NCBI GenBank assembly: GCA_963783045.1
Contig: CAWAMD010000005.1
Location: 806,001 to 870,000, forward strand
DNA length: 64,000 nucleotides
DNA from: CAWAMD01 sp963783045
GTDB taxonomy: Bacteria > Actinomycetota > Nitriliruptoria > Nitriliruptorales > Nitriliruptoraceae
Direction of reading: 5' to 3'
Made by a program: the position numbers and the translations under genes. Below, in pieces: positions 8,061-18,400 of the stretch. Below the pieces are notes generated by a model that saw only the letters and a program-made list of their open reading frames with translations, ran no database searches and was not told the DNA's origin. Within the stretch, counting starts at the first letter, position 1. Each line of letters opens with the position of its first letter.

Positions 8061-8644
8061 TGCAGCACACCCTTCGTCGAGGGCACGCCCTGGCCGGTCA
8101 CGGCGACGGCGCGCCGCAGCGCCACGGCCACCGCCTTGAAGACGGACTCGTGGATGTGGTGGCTGTTGTCGCCCGCGAGGTTCGTGACGTGCAGGGTGAA
8201 GCGGGCGTTGGCGACGACCGACTCGAAGAAGTGCTTGACGAGGGTCGTCTCGAACGTGCCGTTGATCAGCTCGACCGGCGTGTCGACCTCGTAGACGAGG
8301 TAGGGCCGGCCCGACAGGTCCAGGGCGACGCGCGTCAGCGCCTCGTCGATCGGGACCGTCGCGTCGCCGAACCGCTCGACACCGGCGCGGTCGCCCCAGG
8401 CCTCGGCCAGCGCCTGGCCGAGGGCGATGCCGACGTCCTCGACGGTGTGGTGGGCATCGACCTCGAGGTCGCCGTCCGCGGCGACCGTGAGATCCAAGCG
8501 GCCGTGGCGGCCGAGCTGGCTGACCATGTGGTCGAAGAACGGCACGCCGGTCGCGACGTCGGTGGTGCCGGTGCCGTCGAGGTCGACGGTGACGCGGATG
8601 CTCGTCTCGCCGGTCTGCCGGGTGACGGTCGACGTGCGGCTCAT
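8057..8644 (-). CDS. hisB: Imidazoleglycerol-phosphate dehydratase
   Basis: 195 residues from an ATG that overlaps the hisC stop (ATGA); the overlap sets the start, although the frame opens further upstream. This is a monofunctional HisB. The two manganese-binding histidine motifs are present (DAHHTVEDVGI near residue 65 and SHHIHESVFKA near residue 162), as is GVPFFDHM. It dehydrates imidazole glycerol phosphate to imidazole acetol phosphate. The length is normal, with no HAD phosphatase domain, so histidinol-phosphate phosphatase must be encoded elsewhere. Confidence 0.96.
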   Translation of the reverse strand: MSRTSTVTRQTGETSIRVTVDLDGTGTTDVATGVPFFDHMVSQLGRHGRLDLTVAADGDLEVDAHHTVEDVGIALGQALAEAWGDRAGVERFGDATVPIDEALTRVALDLSGRPYLVYEVDTPVELINGTFETTLVKHFFESVVANARFTLHVTNLAGDNSHHIHESVFKAVAVALRRAVAVTGQGVPSTKGVLQ

Positions 8645-9708
8645 CGGATCTCCTGAAGGACGTCGGTGAGCGCCTCGAGGAAGGCATCGTTCTCGGTGGG
8701 GGTGCCGACGGTGACGCGCAGGCATCCCTCGAGCCGGGGCTTGGTCGAGAAGTCCCGGACGAGCACGCCGTGGCGCAGCAGACCATCGAAGACCCCTGCA
8801 GCTCCGGTGCGGAAGAGCAGGAAGTTGGCGGTGGATGGCCAGACCGTCACGCCGTCGAGAGCGGCCAGTCCCGCGGCCAGCCGGTCGCGTTCTGCAGCCA
8901 CCCGGTCGACGTGGTCGAGCAGTGCCTCACGCTGGTCGATGGCCACGCACCCGGCCACCTGCTTCACGGCGTCGAGGTGGTAGGGAAGCCGGACCTTGCG
9001 CACGTCGTCGACGACCCAGTCGTGGCCCAGCAGGTAGCCGAGCCGCAGCCCGGCGAGACGGTAGGCCTTGGAGAACGTCCGCGTGACGACGAGCCGCGGC
9101 AGCTCGTCGAGCAGCGCCCGGGCGGACGTGCCCCCGAACTCGACGTAGGCCTCGTCGACCACCACGAGCCCACGCCCGTGGTCGTGCAGCGCCCGGACGG
9201 TGTCGGCGTCGACGGGCACGCCCGTGGGGTTGCCCGGGTTGGCGATCGTCACGATGTCCGGGTCGTGGGCGGCCATGGCCGCCGCCGCTACGTCCGGGGT
9301 GAGGACGAAGTCGTCCGGCAGGTCGTGCTCGACCGTTGCCGTGTGCGCCACCCGGGCGATCAGCGGGTGCGCCGAGTAGCCAGGACGGAACAGCAGCAGC
9401 CTGCGGCCCGGTCCCCCGTAGGCGAGGAACAGCTGCAGGAGGACCTCGTTGGAGCCGTTCGCGGCCCACACCCGGTCTGCCGTGAGCGCCTCGACGGCAG
9501 CCAGCGCTTCCCGCAGGGCACGCGCCGGCCGGTCGGGGTAGCGGTGGAGCGCGAGCCCCGGCAGGCGCTCGCCCACCGCCGCGAGGAAGGCGGGAGGCGG
9601 CGCCTCGGCGGTCTCGTTCGTGTTCAGGCGGACGGGCACGTCGAGCTGGGGCGCCCCGTAGGGCACCACGTCGAGGAGGTCGTCGCGGACCGGGACGGGA
9701 CCGCTCAC
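8641..9708 (-). CDS. hisC: Histidinol-phosphate aminotransferase
   Basis: 355 residues, GTG start overlapping the hisD stop (GTGA). A fold-type I PLP aminotransferase: LNTNETAEAPP at the N-terminus, NGSNEVLLQL for the phosphate cup, ANPGNPTG near residue 160, VDEAYVEF with the PLP-contacting Asp and Tyr, and RTFSKAYRLAGLRLGY with the Schiff-base Lys. It converts imidazole acetol phosphate to histidinol phosphate. The position hisD-hisC-hisB is the standard actinobacterial order. Confidence 0.96.
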   Translation of the reverse strand: MSGPVPVRDDLLDVVPYGAPQLDVPVRLNTNETAEAPPPAFLAAVGERLPGLALHRYPDRPARALREALAAVEALTADRVWAANGSNEVLLQLFLAYGGPGRRLLLFRPGYSAHPLIARVAHTATVEHDLPDDFVLTPDVAAAAMAAHDPDIVTIANPGNPTGVPVDADTVRALHDHGRGLVVVDEAYVEFGGTSARALLDELPRLVVTRTFSKAYRLAGLRLGYLLGHDWVVDDVRKVRLPYHLDAVKQVAGCVAIDQREALLDHVDRVAAERDRLAAGLAALDGVTVWPSTANFLLFRTGAAGVFDGLLRHGVLVRDFSTKPRLEGCLRVTVGTPTENDAFLEALTDVLQEIR

Positions 9709-11006
9709 GTCCGACCCTCGAGCCGTACCTCCACCGCACGGGCGTGCGCCGGCAGGTCCTCCGCGTCGGCGAGCGTGCGGACGGCGCCGGCGAGGCCGGC
9801 CAGCGCCTCCTCGTCGTACTCGACCCAGTTCACGGGGACGAGGTAGGAGGACGTGCTCAGCCCGCCCGTGAAGCGGGCGGTCCCGGAGGTCGGCAGCGTG
9901 TGGTTCGGGCCGGCGGCGTAGTCACCCAGCGAGACGGGGGTCGCGTGACCGATGAAGGTGGTGCCGGCGAAGCGGATGCGCTCGGCGACGGTGGCCGCGT
10001 CCGCGGTCTGCACCTCGAGGTGCTCGGCCGCGAAGGCCTCGGCGACGGCGACGGCCTGGTCCAGATCGTCGACGAGGACGACGGTGCCCTGCCCGCGCAG
10101 CGCTGCCTCGACCCGGTCGCGGTGGCGGGTCGCCGCGACCTCCTCGTCGAGCATCCGCTCGACCGGATCGATCAGCGACGCGTCGGGGGTGATGAGGAGG
10201 CAGGTGGCGAGCTCGTCGTGCTCGGCCTGGGCGACGAGGTCGGCGGCGAGGATCCGCGCATCGGCGGTGTGGTCGGCGACGATCGCGATCTCGGTCGGGC
10301 CGGCGACGGCGTCGATGCCGCAGCGCCCCTCGGAAGCGACCTGCTGCTTCGCGAGGGCGACGTAGAGGTTGCCCGGGCCGACGACCATGTCGCAGGCGGG
10401 CACGCTGGCCGTGCCGTAGGCCATCGCCGCGACGGCCTGGGCGCCGCCGACGCGGACGACACGGTCGACGCCGAGCAGCTCGGCGGCCGCGAGGATGGTG
10501 CGGTTCGGCCAGCCGTCGCCGCCCGTCGGTGGCGTGCACAGCACGATCTCGTTCACCCCGGCGACCTGTGCGGGGACGACGGTCATGATGACCGTCGACG
10601 GGTACACGGCCTTGCCGCCCGGCACGTACACGCCGGCGCGGGCGATCGGCCGGAACCACTGCCCCATGCGAGCGCCATCGCGGCTGGCGCTCCAGGGCTG
10701 CGGCGCCGCCTGCTCGTGGAACCAGCGCACCTGGGCGGCGGCCTGCTCGAGGGCGGCGCGCAGGTCCGGGTCGAGGTCGTCGAGCGCGGCGCGGCGGATC
10801 TCGGCCGGAACCTCGAGGTCGTCGAGCTCCATGCCGTCGAACCGGGCGGTGAGGCGACGCAGGGCGGCGTCACCGTCCGTGCGCACGTCGCGGAGCACCT
10901 CGTCGACGCTGCCCCTGGCCGCGGCGAGGTCGACGGCGGGACGGGGCAGACGGTCGGTCGGGTCCGAGTGGTCGCCACGAAGGTCGAGCACGCGAAGCCA
11001 GGCCAT
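9705..11006 (-). CDS. hisD: Histidinol dehydrogenase
   Basis: 433 residues from an ATG; first gene of the operon. HisD oxidises histidinol twice to histidine using NAD and zinc. Visible family motifs: AGVYVPGGKAVYPSTVIM, RVGGAQAVAAMAYGT, VGPGNLYVALAKQ, GPTEIAIVAD, DLVAQAEHDE with zinc-binding Gln and His, AEHLEVQ with the catalytic Glu-His pair, and GPNHTLPTSGTARF. The 79 bases upstream (11007-11085) separate it from the sensor kinase stop. I see no his leader peptide or T-box in front of it. Confidence 0.96.
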   Translation of the reverse strand: MAWLRVLDLRGDHSDPTDRLPRPAVDLAAARGSVDEVLRDVRTDGDAALRRLTARFDGMELDDLEVPAEIRRAALDDLDPDLRAALEQAAAQVRWFHEQAAPQPWSASRDGARMGQWFRPIARAGVYVPGGKAVYPSTVIMTVVPAQVAGVNEIVLCTPPTGGDGWPNRTILAAAELLGVDRVVRVGGAQAVAAMAYGTASVPACDMVVGPGNLYVALAKQQVASEGRCGIDAVAGPTEIAIVADHTADARILAADLVAQAEHDELATCLLITPDASLIDPVERMLDEEVAATRHRDRVEAALRGQGTVVLVDDLDQAVAVAEAFAAEHLEVQTADAATVAERIRFAGTTFIGHATPVSLGDYAAGPNHTLPTSGTARFTGGLSTSSYLVPVNWVEYDEEALAGLAGAVRTLADAEDLPAHARAVEVRLEGRT

Positions 11007-11085
11007 GGGCGCTCTCTGGTCGGGGGACGGCGGGAGCGGCGAGGGTAGCGTTCACGACCGGGCCGCCCGGAACCTCCGGCGGGTG

Positions 11086-13327
11086 CTACGAGACCTCGCG
11101 TCGGCGCCGGGCGACCATGCGCGGCCCGGCGATGGGCAGATGCAGCGTGAAGGTGCTGCCGGAGCCGACGTCGGAGGTGACGGTCACCTCGCCGTTGAGG
11201 CGGAGAGCGAGCGCCTTGGCGATCGGGAGGCCGAGCCCCGGACCCTGCGGGCGTGTCAGGTGGTCGCCGAGCCGGTGGAAGCGCTGGAAGATCCGCTCCT
11301 GGTCCCAGGGGGCGATCCCCGGCCCGTCGTCGTGGATGTGCACGAGGACCTCGCCGTTGCCGGTCGTGACCTCGACCGTGACGCGCGTGTCGGTGTGCTT
11401 GAGCGCGTTGCTGAGCAGCGCTCGGAGGATCCGTACCACGGCGTTCGGGTCGCCCGCCGCCCAGATCGAGGGGCCCGATGCCACGACGACACGGTCGGAC
11501 CGGTCCGGGGGTCGCTCGAACTCGACGGCGACCTGAACCGCCTCTCGCACGTCGACGCGGGACCGGGTCAGGCTCATGGCGCCGCGGTCCAGATCCGCGA
11601 CGACGAGCAGGTCGGCGACGAGACGCTCGAGGCGTTCGACCTGGTGGCCCATGGCCTCGAACAGCGGCTGCATCTGGCCCGGCTCGAGCTGGTCACCGCG
11701 GGTCCGCAGCGTCGACAGGAACCCTTTGATGGGTGTCAGTGGCGTCCGTAGCTCGTGCGAGACGGTGGCGACGAAGTCGGCCTTGAGCTCCTCCACCTCG
11801 CGTTCGCTCGTCACGTCACGGGCGACGACCACGACGCTGGCTCCCTCGTCGACGTCGTCCCCGCGGGCAGGCGCCATGGTGCAGCGAAGCCAGCGCCAGG
11901 CGCCGTCGCGCCGGAGCAGCTGCACGTCGACGGGACCGTTCAGCCGCTCGCCGGCGAGCGCACGGTGGAAGGGCGTGTCGCCCTGAACGAGCACGTCGAC
12001 GCCGGCTGGGTCACGCAGCCGCATGACGACGAACCAGGGCTGGCCGACCGCCTGGGGCTGAGAGACGCCGGTGATGTCCTCCATCGCGGCGTTCCAGGCA
12101 CGCACATGGCCCGCGCTGTTGATCATGACGATGCCGTCGGAGGCCGCGTCGACGATCTCGCCGAGCTTGCGCGACTCGTCCTCGAGGCGGCGGCGTTCGT
12201 GCTCGATCTCGGCGAAGAGCTCCACGTTCTTCAGCGAAACCGCGGCCTCGTTCGCGATCGTGGAGAGCAGGACGAGGTCGGTCTCGTCCCACGGCTCGAG
12301 CCCGTGTCGACCGTAGACGGCGATGCCTCCGATGTTCTGCCCCTGGGTGACCAGGGGAGCCGCGAGCGCAGATCCCGTCGTCGTCGGCCGCCGACTGTCT
12401 GAGCGGGATCGCCCCGCCGCATGGCCTGGTCCGCCGTCCCGGGGCTCGCCTGGTCCTCGTCGAAGCCGTGGCGGACCCGTCGAACGCCCTCGGCTTCGGG
12501 AAGGATGAGCTCGGCCCGGTTCCCGCCGAGCAGGCGGCTCAGTCCTGCAAGGAACTCCTCGAGTGCTTCCGGCCTGCTCGTGGCTTCCACGAGCAGGCCG
12601 GACACCCGGTGCAACGCGTCGTTGCGCTCCCGTTCCTCGACAACACCGGCGTACCCGCGGTAGCCCAGGTAGAGGCCGACGAGCAGTGGAGTCGCGAGCA
12701 GGATGCCAGCGGCTCTTGCCGTGCCACCAGTGCCAGCAGGAGACCGGCGGACGTGTTCCCGATCCAGGTGATCACATGCAGCGGGACGACGTCCTCGAGG
12801 ACGGATCGGTAGGGACGCTGCTCGTAGCGACGGAAGAGCTCCGCCATGGCCGCCATGCCGACCACGTTCAGCGCTGTGGTGCCGAGCGCGATCGCAGCGA
12901 GGTTCTCCCAGCTGAGAACCGGCAGGCCAGGGCCGCCACCCAGCGCGTGGAAGACGACAGCGCCGACCGATGCCCAGAGTGACGTCTGTGCCACATTGAA
13001 GGCGACCTTGATCGGCGAACGAACCTTGACGCCATATCCCAGGACGGCAGCGACCGCGATGGCGAACGCGCTCAAACCCGCCGGCTGCGTCAGCAGGAGG
13101 GCAACGAGAACGGCTTCTCCGAGATTGAAGCCCTGGATACCCGTGCCATGAGCGAAGCGCAACGGAACCCACACGCTGAGGACCGCGAGGGCGGCGAACG
13201 AGAGCAAGAGCCTTGCGTCGGCGGGCTGCATGGGAAGGGCGAGCCCTGCGATCACCAGTCCTGCGATCGCGAGAGCAGCCAGTACCGCCACGTACCGGCG
13301 TACCAGCAACGCTGGCGCCTTCTCCAT
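11086..13327 (-). pseudogene. Membrane GAF-PAS sensor histidine kinase, two frameshifts
   Basis: Reads as one kinase of about 747 residues if two missing bases are restored. From the ATG at 13327 (Shine-Dalgarno GGAAGGCGGG): a multi-helix membrane sensor with KVRSPIKVAFNVAQ, then a frame change near 12721-12726 into ATPLLVGLYLGYRGYAGVV and a GAF region. A second change near 12384-12392 leads to LAAPLVTQGQNIGGIAVYG, a PAS domain (AASDGIVMINSAGHVRAWN), the H box VSHELRTPLTPIKG, N box LLSNALKHTD and G boxes DDGPGI and GPGLGLPIAKA. Both lesions read as one lost base. Either a decayed gene or consensus errors; no response regulator is nearby. Confidence 0.85.
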
Positions 13328-13390
13328 GCCCGCCTTCCGGGTCGGCCTTCCGCCCGTCACGCGAAGCGTAGGAGCCGCTCTCGCTCCGGG

Positions 13391-15183
13391 CTAGAACCAG
13401 CCCCCGTACCACCCCGACGTGCCGTACCACCCCGACGTGCCGTACCACCCCGACGTGCCGTACCACCCCGACGTGCCGTACCACCCCGACGTGCCGTACC
13501 ACCCCGACGTGCCGTACCACCCCGACGTGCCGTACCACCCCGACGTGCCGTACCACCCCGACGTGCCGTACCAACCCGACGTGCCGTACCACCCCGACGT
13601 GCCGTACCACCCCGACGTGCCGTCAGGCAACGCCCACTCGTCGTCCGAGAACGCGTTCGGGTCGAAGTCGTTGCCGTTGGCGCCCTTCTCCCCCTCGAGG
13701 ACGGTGCCGTCCGAGAGCACGATGCGGTAGGTGCCGCGGTCCTTGTTGAGCGAGCCCTTGCCGTTGCTGCGGTGGACTCCCTCGTTCGCGGCCGGCGGTG
13801 AGGACAGCGCCGACGCGCCCGCCACGTCCAGCATCCCGTGGCCGACCACCATGGGGTCGTCCACCGGGCCGGGACGAGCGGTCGCGAGCAGCGCGCCCTT
13901 GACCTGGTCCGGGCTCCAGTCCGGATGCGCCTCGCGCAGGAGCGCCACGGCGCCGGTCGTGACGGCGGCAGCGAAGGAGGTGCCACTCCCGCGGATGTAG
14001 TCGCCGTCGACGATGGAAGCCGGGAAGCCGGTTGCGGCGACCGAGCCGTCCGCGAGCGTGCCGACGAGGTGGCTGCCGGGTGCCACGAGGTCCGGCTTGG
14101 CGAGCTTGTTCGACAGCGTCGGTCCGATCAGCCGAGTAGGACGCGACCGTGTCGTCGGACGGGTCCACCGTGCCCTCCCAGTCGGTGGCGCCGACGGTGA
14201 TCACGAGCGGGTCGTCGGCGGGCTTGCCGACGTTGCCGGGGCCCTGGTCACCATGGTTGCCGGCCGCGACGACGACCACGATGCCGCTGTCCCACGCCTT
14301 CTCGACGGCGTAGTTGAGCGGGCTCACCTTGTAGTTCTGGTCCGAGTCGGTGCCGAGCGACAGGTTCAGCACGTCGATGTCGAGCTCGTCGCGGAAAACC
14401 ACGGCGTACTGGATGCCGGCGATGACCTGCGAGACGTCGGCGACGCCGTCGGCTCCCGCGATCTTGATCGGGATCAGGTGCGCCCCGGGCGCCACACCCG
14501 TATGCCGCCCGTGAGAGTCCTCGCCGCTCCCGGCGGCGACGCCGGCGACCATGGTGCCGTGGCCGTACTCGTCGTAGCGGCTGTCGGAGGCGCTCAGGTT
14601 GACGCCGCCGTAGATGCGGTCGCTCAGGTCGCGGTGCGGGCTGATGCCGGTGTCGATGAACGCGATGCCGACGCCCTCGCCGGTGATGCCGTTCGCGACG
14701 AGGTCGTCAGCGTTGATGATGGCCGGATAGGCCGAGTTCGCGGGGTCGGCCAGCGTTGCCGGCGTCGGGTCGTGCGCGACGCTGACGGGACCGTCGAGCG
14801 TGATCGCCCGGACGCCGTCGACCTGCAGAAGGGCGGCGAGTCCGGCGGGGGTCACGGTGGCGCTGAAGGCGCCGATCAGCGGAAGCGAGTGGCCGAGCTC
14901 ACCGCCGTGCTCCGTGGCGGCAGCGCGAGCTGCCGGCACGGCGGCGTCCGCGACCATGACGACGATGTCGGCCTCCCCGCTCGACGCGAGGGCGGCGCGG
15001 ACCGCCGGGTCAGACGTCGACGGCGGCGGTGGTTGCGACCGCCGTCCCCGGGACAGGCGGGGACGCGGCGACCGCCGCGATCGCGGCGATCAGCGCCACG
15101 GTGATGCTGACGAGGAGCCAACGGAAGCTCTCCGGTCGGCGTTCCGCGCGTCCCCTCGAGATGACCAGCACACTTGCGGACAT
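13391..15183 (-). pseudogene. Secreted subtilisin-like serine protease with GTSGWY tail, two frameshifts
   Basis: A 596-residue protein once two extra bases are removed. From the ATG at 15183: signal peptide (RWLLVSITVALIAAIAAVAA), then a shift at 15012-15018 (coding GACGTCT) into an I9-like propeptide (SDPAVRAALASSGEADIVVM). The peptidase S8 domain has Asp in GIAFIDTGI, His in GHGTMVAGVAAG, the AAGNHG oxyanion region and Ser in GSGTSFAAAV; a second shift lies near 14125-14136 before LSNKLAKPDLVAPGS. The tail has 12 GTSGWY repeats ending GGWF. The catalytic triad is complete. Probably an exported, self-maturing protease; the role of the repeats is unknown. Confidence 0.88.
13407..13622 (-). 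repeat. Twelve tandem 18-bp repeats encoding GTSGWY
   Basis: Plus-strand unit TACCACCCCGACGTGCCG, 12 copies in 216 bases. One copy has a synonymous change (CCAACC). Each unit encodes Gly-Thr-Ser-Gly-Trp-Tyr at the C-terminus of the subtilase. The near-perfect DNA identity points to recent expansion by slippage or unequal recombination. Confidence 0.95.
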
Positions 15184-15438
15184 GACGCCACGGCTCCCGG
15201 TTTGCGACTGCGGACAGTGTCCCACTGTTCCCACTGGGCGACTGCCCCCCGGAAGGATCATCCTCGCGCGGCCCGTTGTGACTAGTCAGCATCGACAGGC
15301 GCCCGGTGAGGGGCGGATCGCCCGCTTTTCGGGACATACGACTCGGGTTCTGTTGGCCATTGTCTGGCCCCGATGGACGACCGGACCGGGGCGTTCGAGT
15401 CTTGACACCGGTCCCGGACGACCGGGCTGAGGACACCG

Positions 15439-18400
15439 TCAGTTGTTCCGACGCCACGTCGGGTGCTCGCCGACACCGTCGTCGCCGAACATGCGCGTGC
15501 CGGTGTCGTCCTCGACGGCGTCCGGGCCGAACATGGCCTTGATCTCGCCGAACAGCCCGGGTCGCCGGGTGACCCGGAACTCGTGCCCGAGCCGGAAGGT
15601 CCGCGCCTCCGGCGCGCCGGTGGCCAGCCGCAGGTGCACGGGAACGTGGCCCGCGTGGTTCGCGAGCACCGACTTCAGCCGTGAGATGGCCTCGCTCGTG
15701 CACTGCTCGACCGCGAACCGCAGCACGACCGGGGATCCACGAACCTCCGAGAGGTCGGGTGCGGCGACGCGGTTGGCGGTGAGCTTGACGGCCTCGTCAC
15801 GGATCTCGAGCCGGCCGGTGATGACGAGGACGGCGTCCTCTTCGAGCACCTCGTGGGCGACCCGGTACGTGTTCGGCCAGAACACGACCTCGACCGCGCC
15901 CGAGAGGTCCTCGAGGGTGGCGATCAGGTACGTGTCGCCCTTCTTCGTGAACTTCTTCGTCAGCGTCGTGAGCACACCGGCGACCGTCACGCCGTCGCCG
16001 TCGTTGCGCTCGCGCAGCGCCGCGATCGTCGTGTCGACGTAGGACTCGAGCAGCCGCTCGGCGCCGAAGAGCGGGTGGTCGGAGACGTAGAGGCCGAGCA
16101 TCTCCCGCTCGAACTTCAGCAGTCGGCTCTTGTCGAACTCCCCCGGGGTGATCTCGACCCCGTCGTCGAGGTCGACCGCCTCGTCTCCGTCGTCCGCGGC
16201 CACCCCATCGAACAGCGAGAACTGGCCGGCCGCCTCCTGCTTCTTGCGGGAGACCGCCGCATCGACGATCGGCTCGAAGGCCTCGAGGAGCCCGCGCCGG
16301 CTGTGCCCCATCGAGGTGAACGCCCCGGCCTTGATCAGCGACTCGAGGGTGCGCTTGTTCAGGACGCTGCCGTCGACCTTGTCGCAGAAGTCGCGGAAGT
16401 CGACGAACTTCCCGTGCTCGCGGCGGGCAGCGATGATCGCCTCGACGATGCCGTCGCCGACCCCGCGGACGGCGGAGAGCCCGAAGAGGATCTCGCCACC
16501 GCGGGGCGTGAAGTCGACGTCCGACTCGTTCACGTCGGGCGGCAGGACGGCGATCCCCATCCGCCGGCACTCGTTGAGGTAGAGCGGCTTGTTGTCCTTG
16601 TGGTTCTTGACGCTCGTCAGCAGCGCCGCCATGTACTCGACCGGGTAGTGGGTCTTCAGCCAGGCGGTCTGGTACGAGACGACCCCGTAGGCGACGGTGT
16701 GGGACTTGTTGAACCCGTACTCGGCGAACTTCTCGATCATGGCCCACAGGTCGGTCATGATCGGCTTGTCGTAGCCGTTGCCGAGGCCACCCTCGACGAA
16801 CTGCTCCTTCATGGACTCCATGAGGTCGCGCTTCTTCTTGCCCACGGCCTTGCGGAGCTTGTCGGCTTCGGCCATCGTGAAGCCCGACAGGTCCGTCGCG
16901 ATCTGCATGATCTGCTCTTGGTAGATGCACACCCCGTAGGTCTCGCCCAGGATCGGCTCGAGGTCGGCGTGGTCGTAGGTGACCTCCTCGAGTCCGTTCT
17001 TGCGGTTCGCGAACGCGATGTGCATGTCGAGGCCCAGCGGACCCGGCCGGTACAGCGCGAGCAGCGCGGAGATGTCCTCGAACCGGGTCGGCTTCAGCTT
17101 GCGCACGAGCGCCTGCATGCCCGTCGAGTCGAGCTGGAACACCCCGAGCGTGTAGCCGGTGGCGAGCATCTCGTAGACCTCGGGGTCGTCCATGTCCCCG
17201 AGGAAGTGCGGGTCGGTCAGGTCGACCTCGGCGCCCTTGTTGTTGCGGATGTGGTGCTCGGCGTCGGAGATGACGGTCAGGTTGCGCAGGCCGAGGAAGT
17301 CCATCTTCAGCAGGCCGAGCGCCTCGGACGCGCCCATCTCGTACTGGGTGACGATCTGGCCGTCGTCGGTCCGCATCAGCGGCAGGGTCTCGTCGAGCGG
17401 CGTCGCGCCGATGAGCACGGCGGCGGCGTGGATGCCGTGCTGGCGGCGCAGGCCCTCGAGCTTCTGCGCCGTGTCCAGCACCCGCCGGCGGTCCGGGTCG
17501 CGCTCGTAGTAGTCGCGCAGCTCGGCGGACTTGGCGAAGGCCTCGTCGAGCGGGGCCTCCTTGCCCTGCACCGGCGGCGGCATCGCCTTGCACAGCTCGT
17601 CGCCGACCGAGAACGGGTAGCCGAGCACCCGGGCGGCGTCGCGGATCGCGGACTTCGCCTTGATCGTGGCGAAGGTGACGATCTGGGCGACGTGGTCGTC
17701 GCCGTAGGTGTCGGCGGCGTAGCGGATCATCTCGCTGCGCCGGCGGTCGTCGAAGTCCATGTCGATGTCGGGCATCTGGATGCGCGCCGGGTTCAGGAAG
17801 CGCTCGAAGATCAGCCCGTACTTCAGCGGGTCGACCTGGGTGATCCCGGAGCAGTAGGCGACCGCCGACCCGCCGGCCGACCCGCGTCCCGGCCCGACCC
17901 GGATGCCGGCGTCGCGGGCGTAGTCGCAGAGGTCGGCGACGATGAGGAAGTAGGCGGGGAAGCCCATCTCCTCGATGACCGACAGCTCGTAGTCGATGCG
18001 CTCCTGGGCGGCGGTCGGGATCGGGTCGCCGTAGCGCTCCTTCGCGCCGAGCTCGACCTTCTGGCGCAGGAACGCCTGCTCGTCCATGCCCTCGGGCGTC
18101 GGGAAGGCCGGCAGGAGGTCGAGCCCGAACTCGATCTTCGCGTCGACCATCTCCGCGATGTCGAGCGTGGCCCGTAGCGCGTCGGGCGCCGTCGTGCCGT
18201 ACTTCGCCCACATCTCCTCGGCGGTGCGCAGGTAGTACTCGGGGCCGGAGAACTTGAAGCGCTTCTCGTCGGCGATCTGCGAGCCGGTCTGGATGCACAG
18301 CAGCGCGTCGTGGGCCTCGGCGTCCTCGGCGCGCGTGTAGTGCGAGTCGTTGGTGATGACCGTGCGCAGCCCGAGGTCGGCGGCCATCTTCTCGAGGAGC

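Noticed and set aside
5646..8786. Very long minus-strand open frame antisense to the histidine kinase
   Set aside because: Arginine/proline/histidine-rich shadow; it only contains real protein where it shares a frame with the start of hisH.
13407..13622. CRISPR-like array
   Set aside because: Contiguous 18-mers with no spacers, in frame with the protease C-terminus; a coding tandem repeat.
15853..18177. 774-codon plus-strand frame antisense to dnaE
   Set aside because: Composition mirrors dnaE codons in reverse; no ribosome site or domain.
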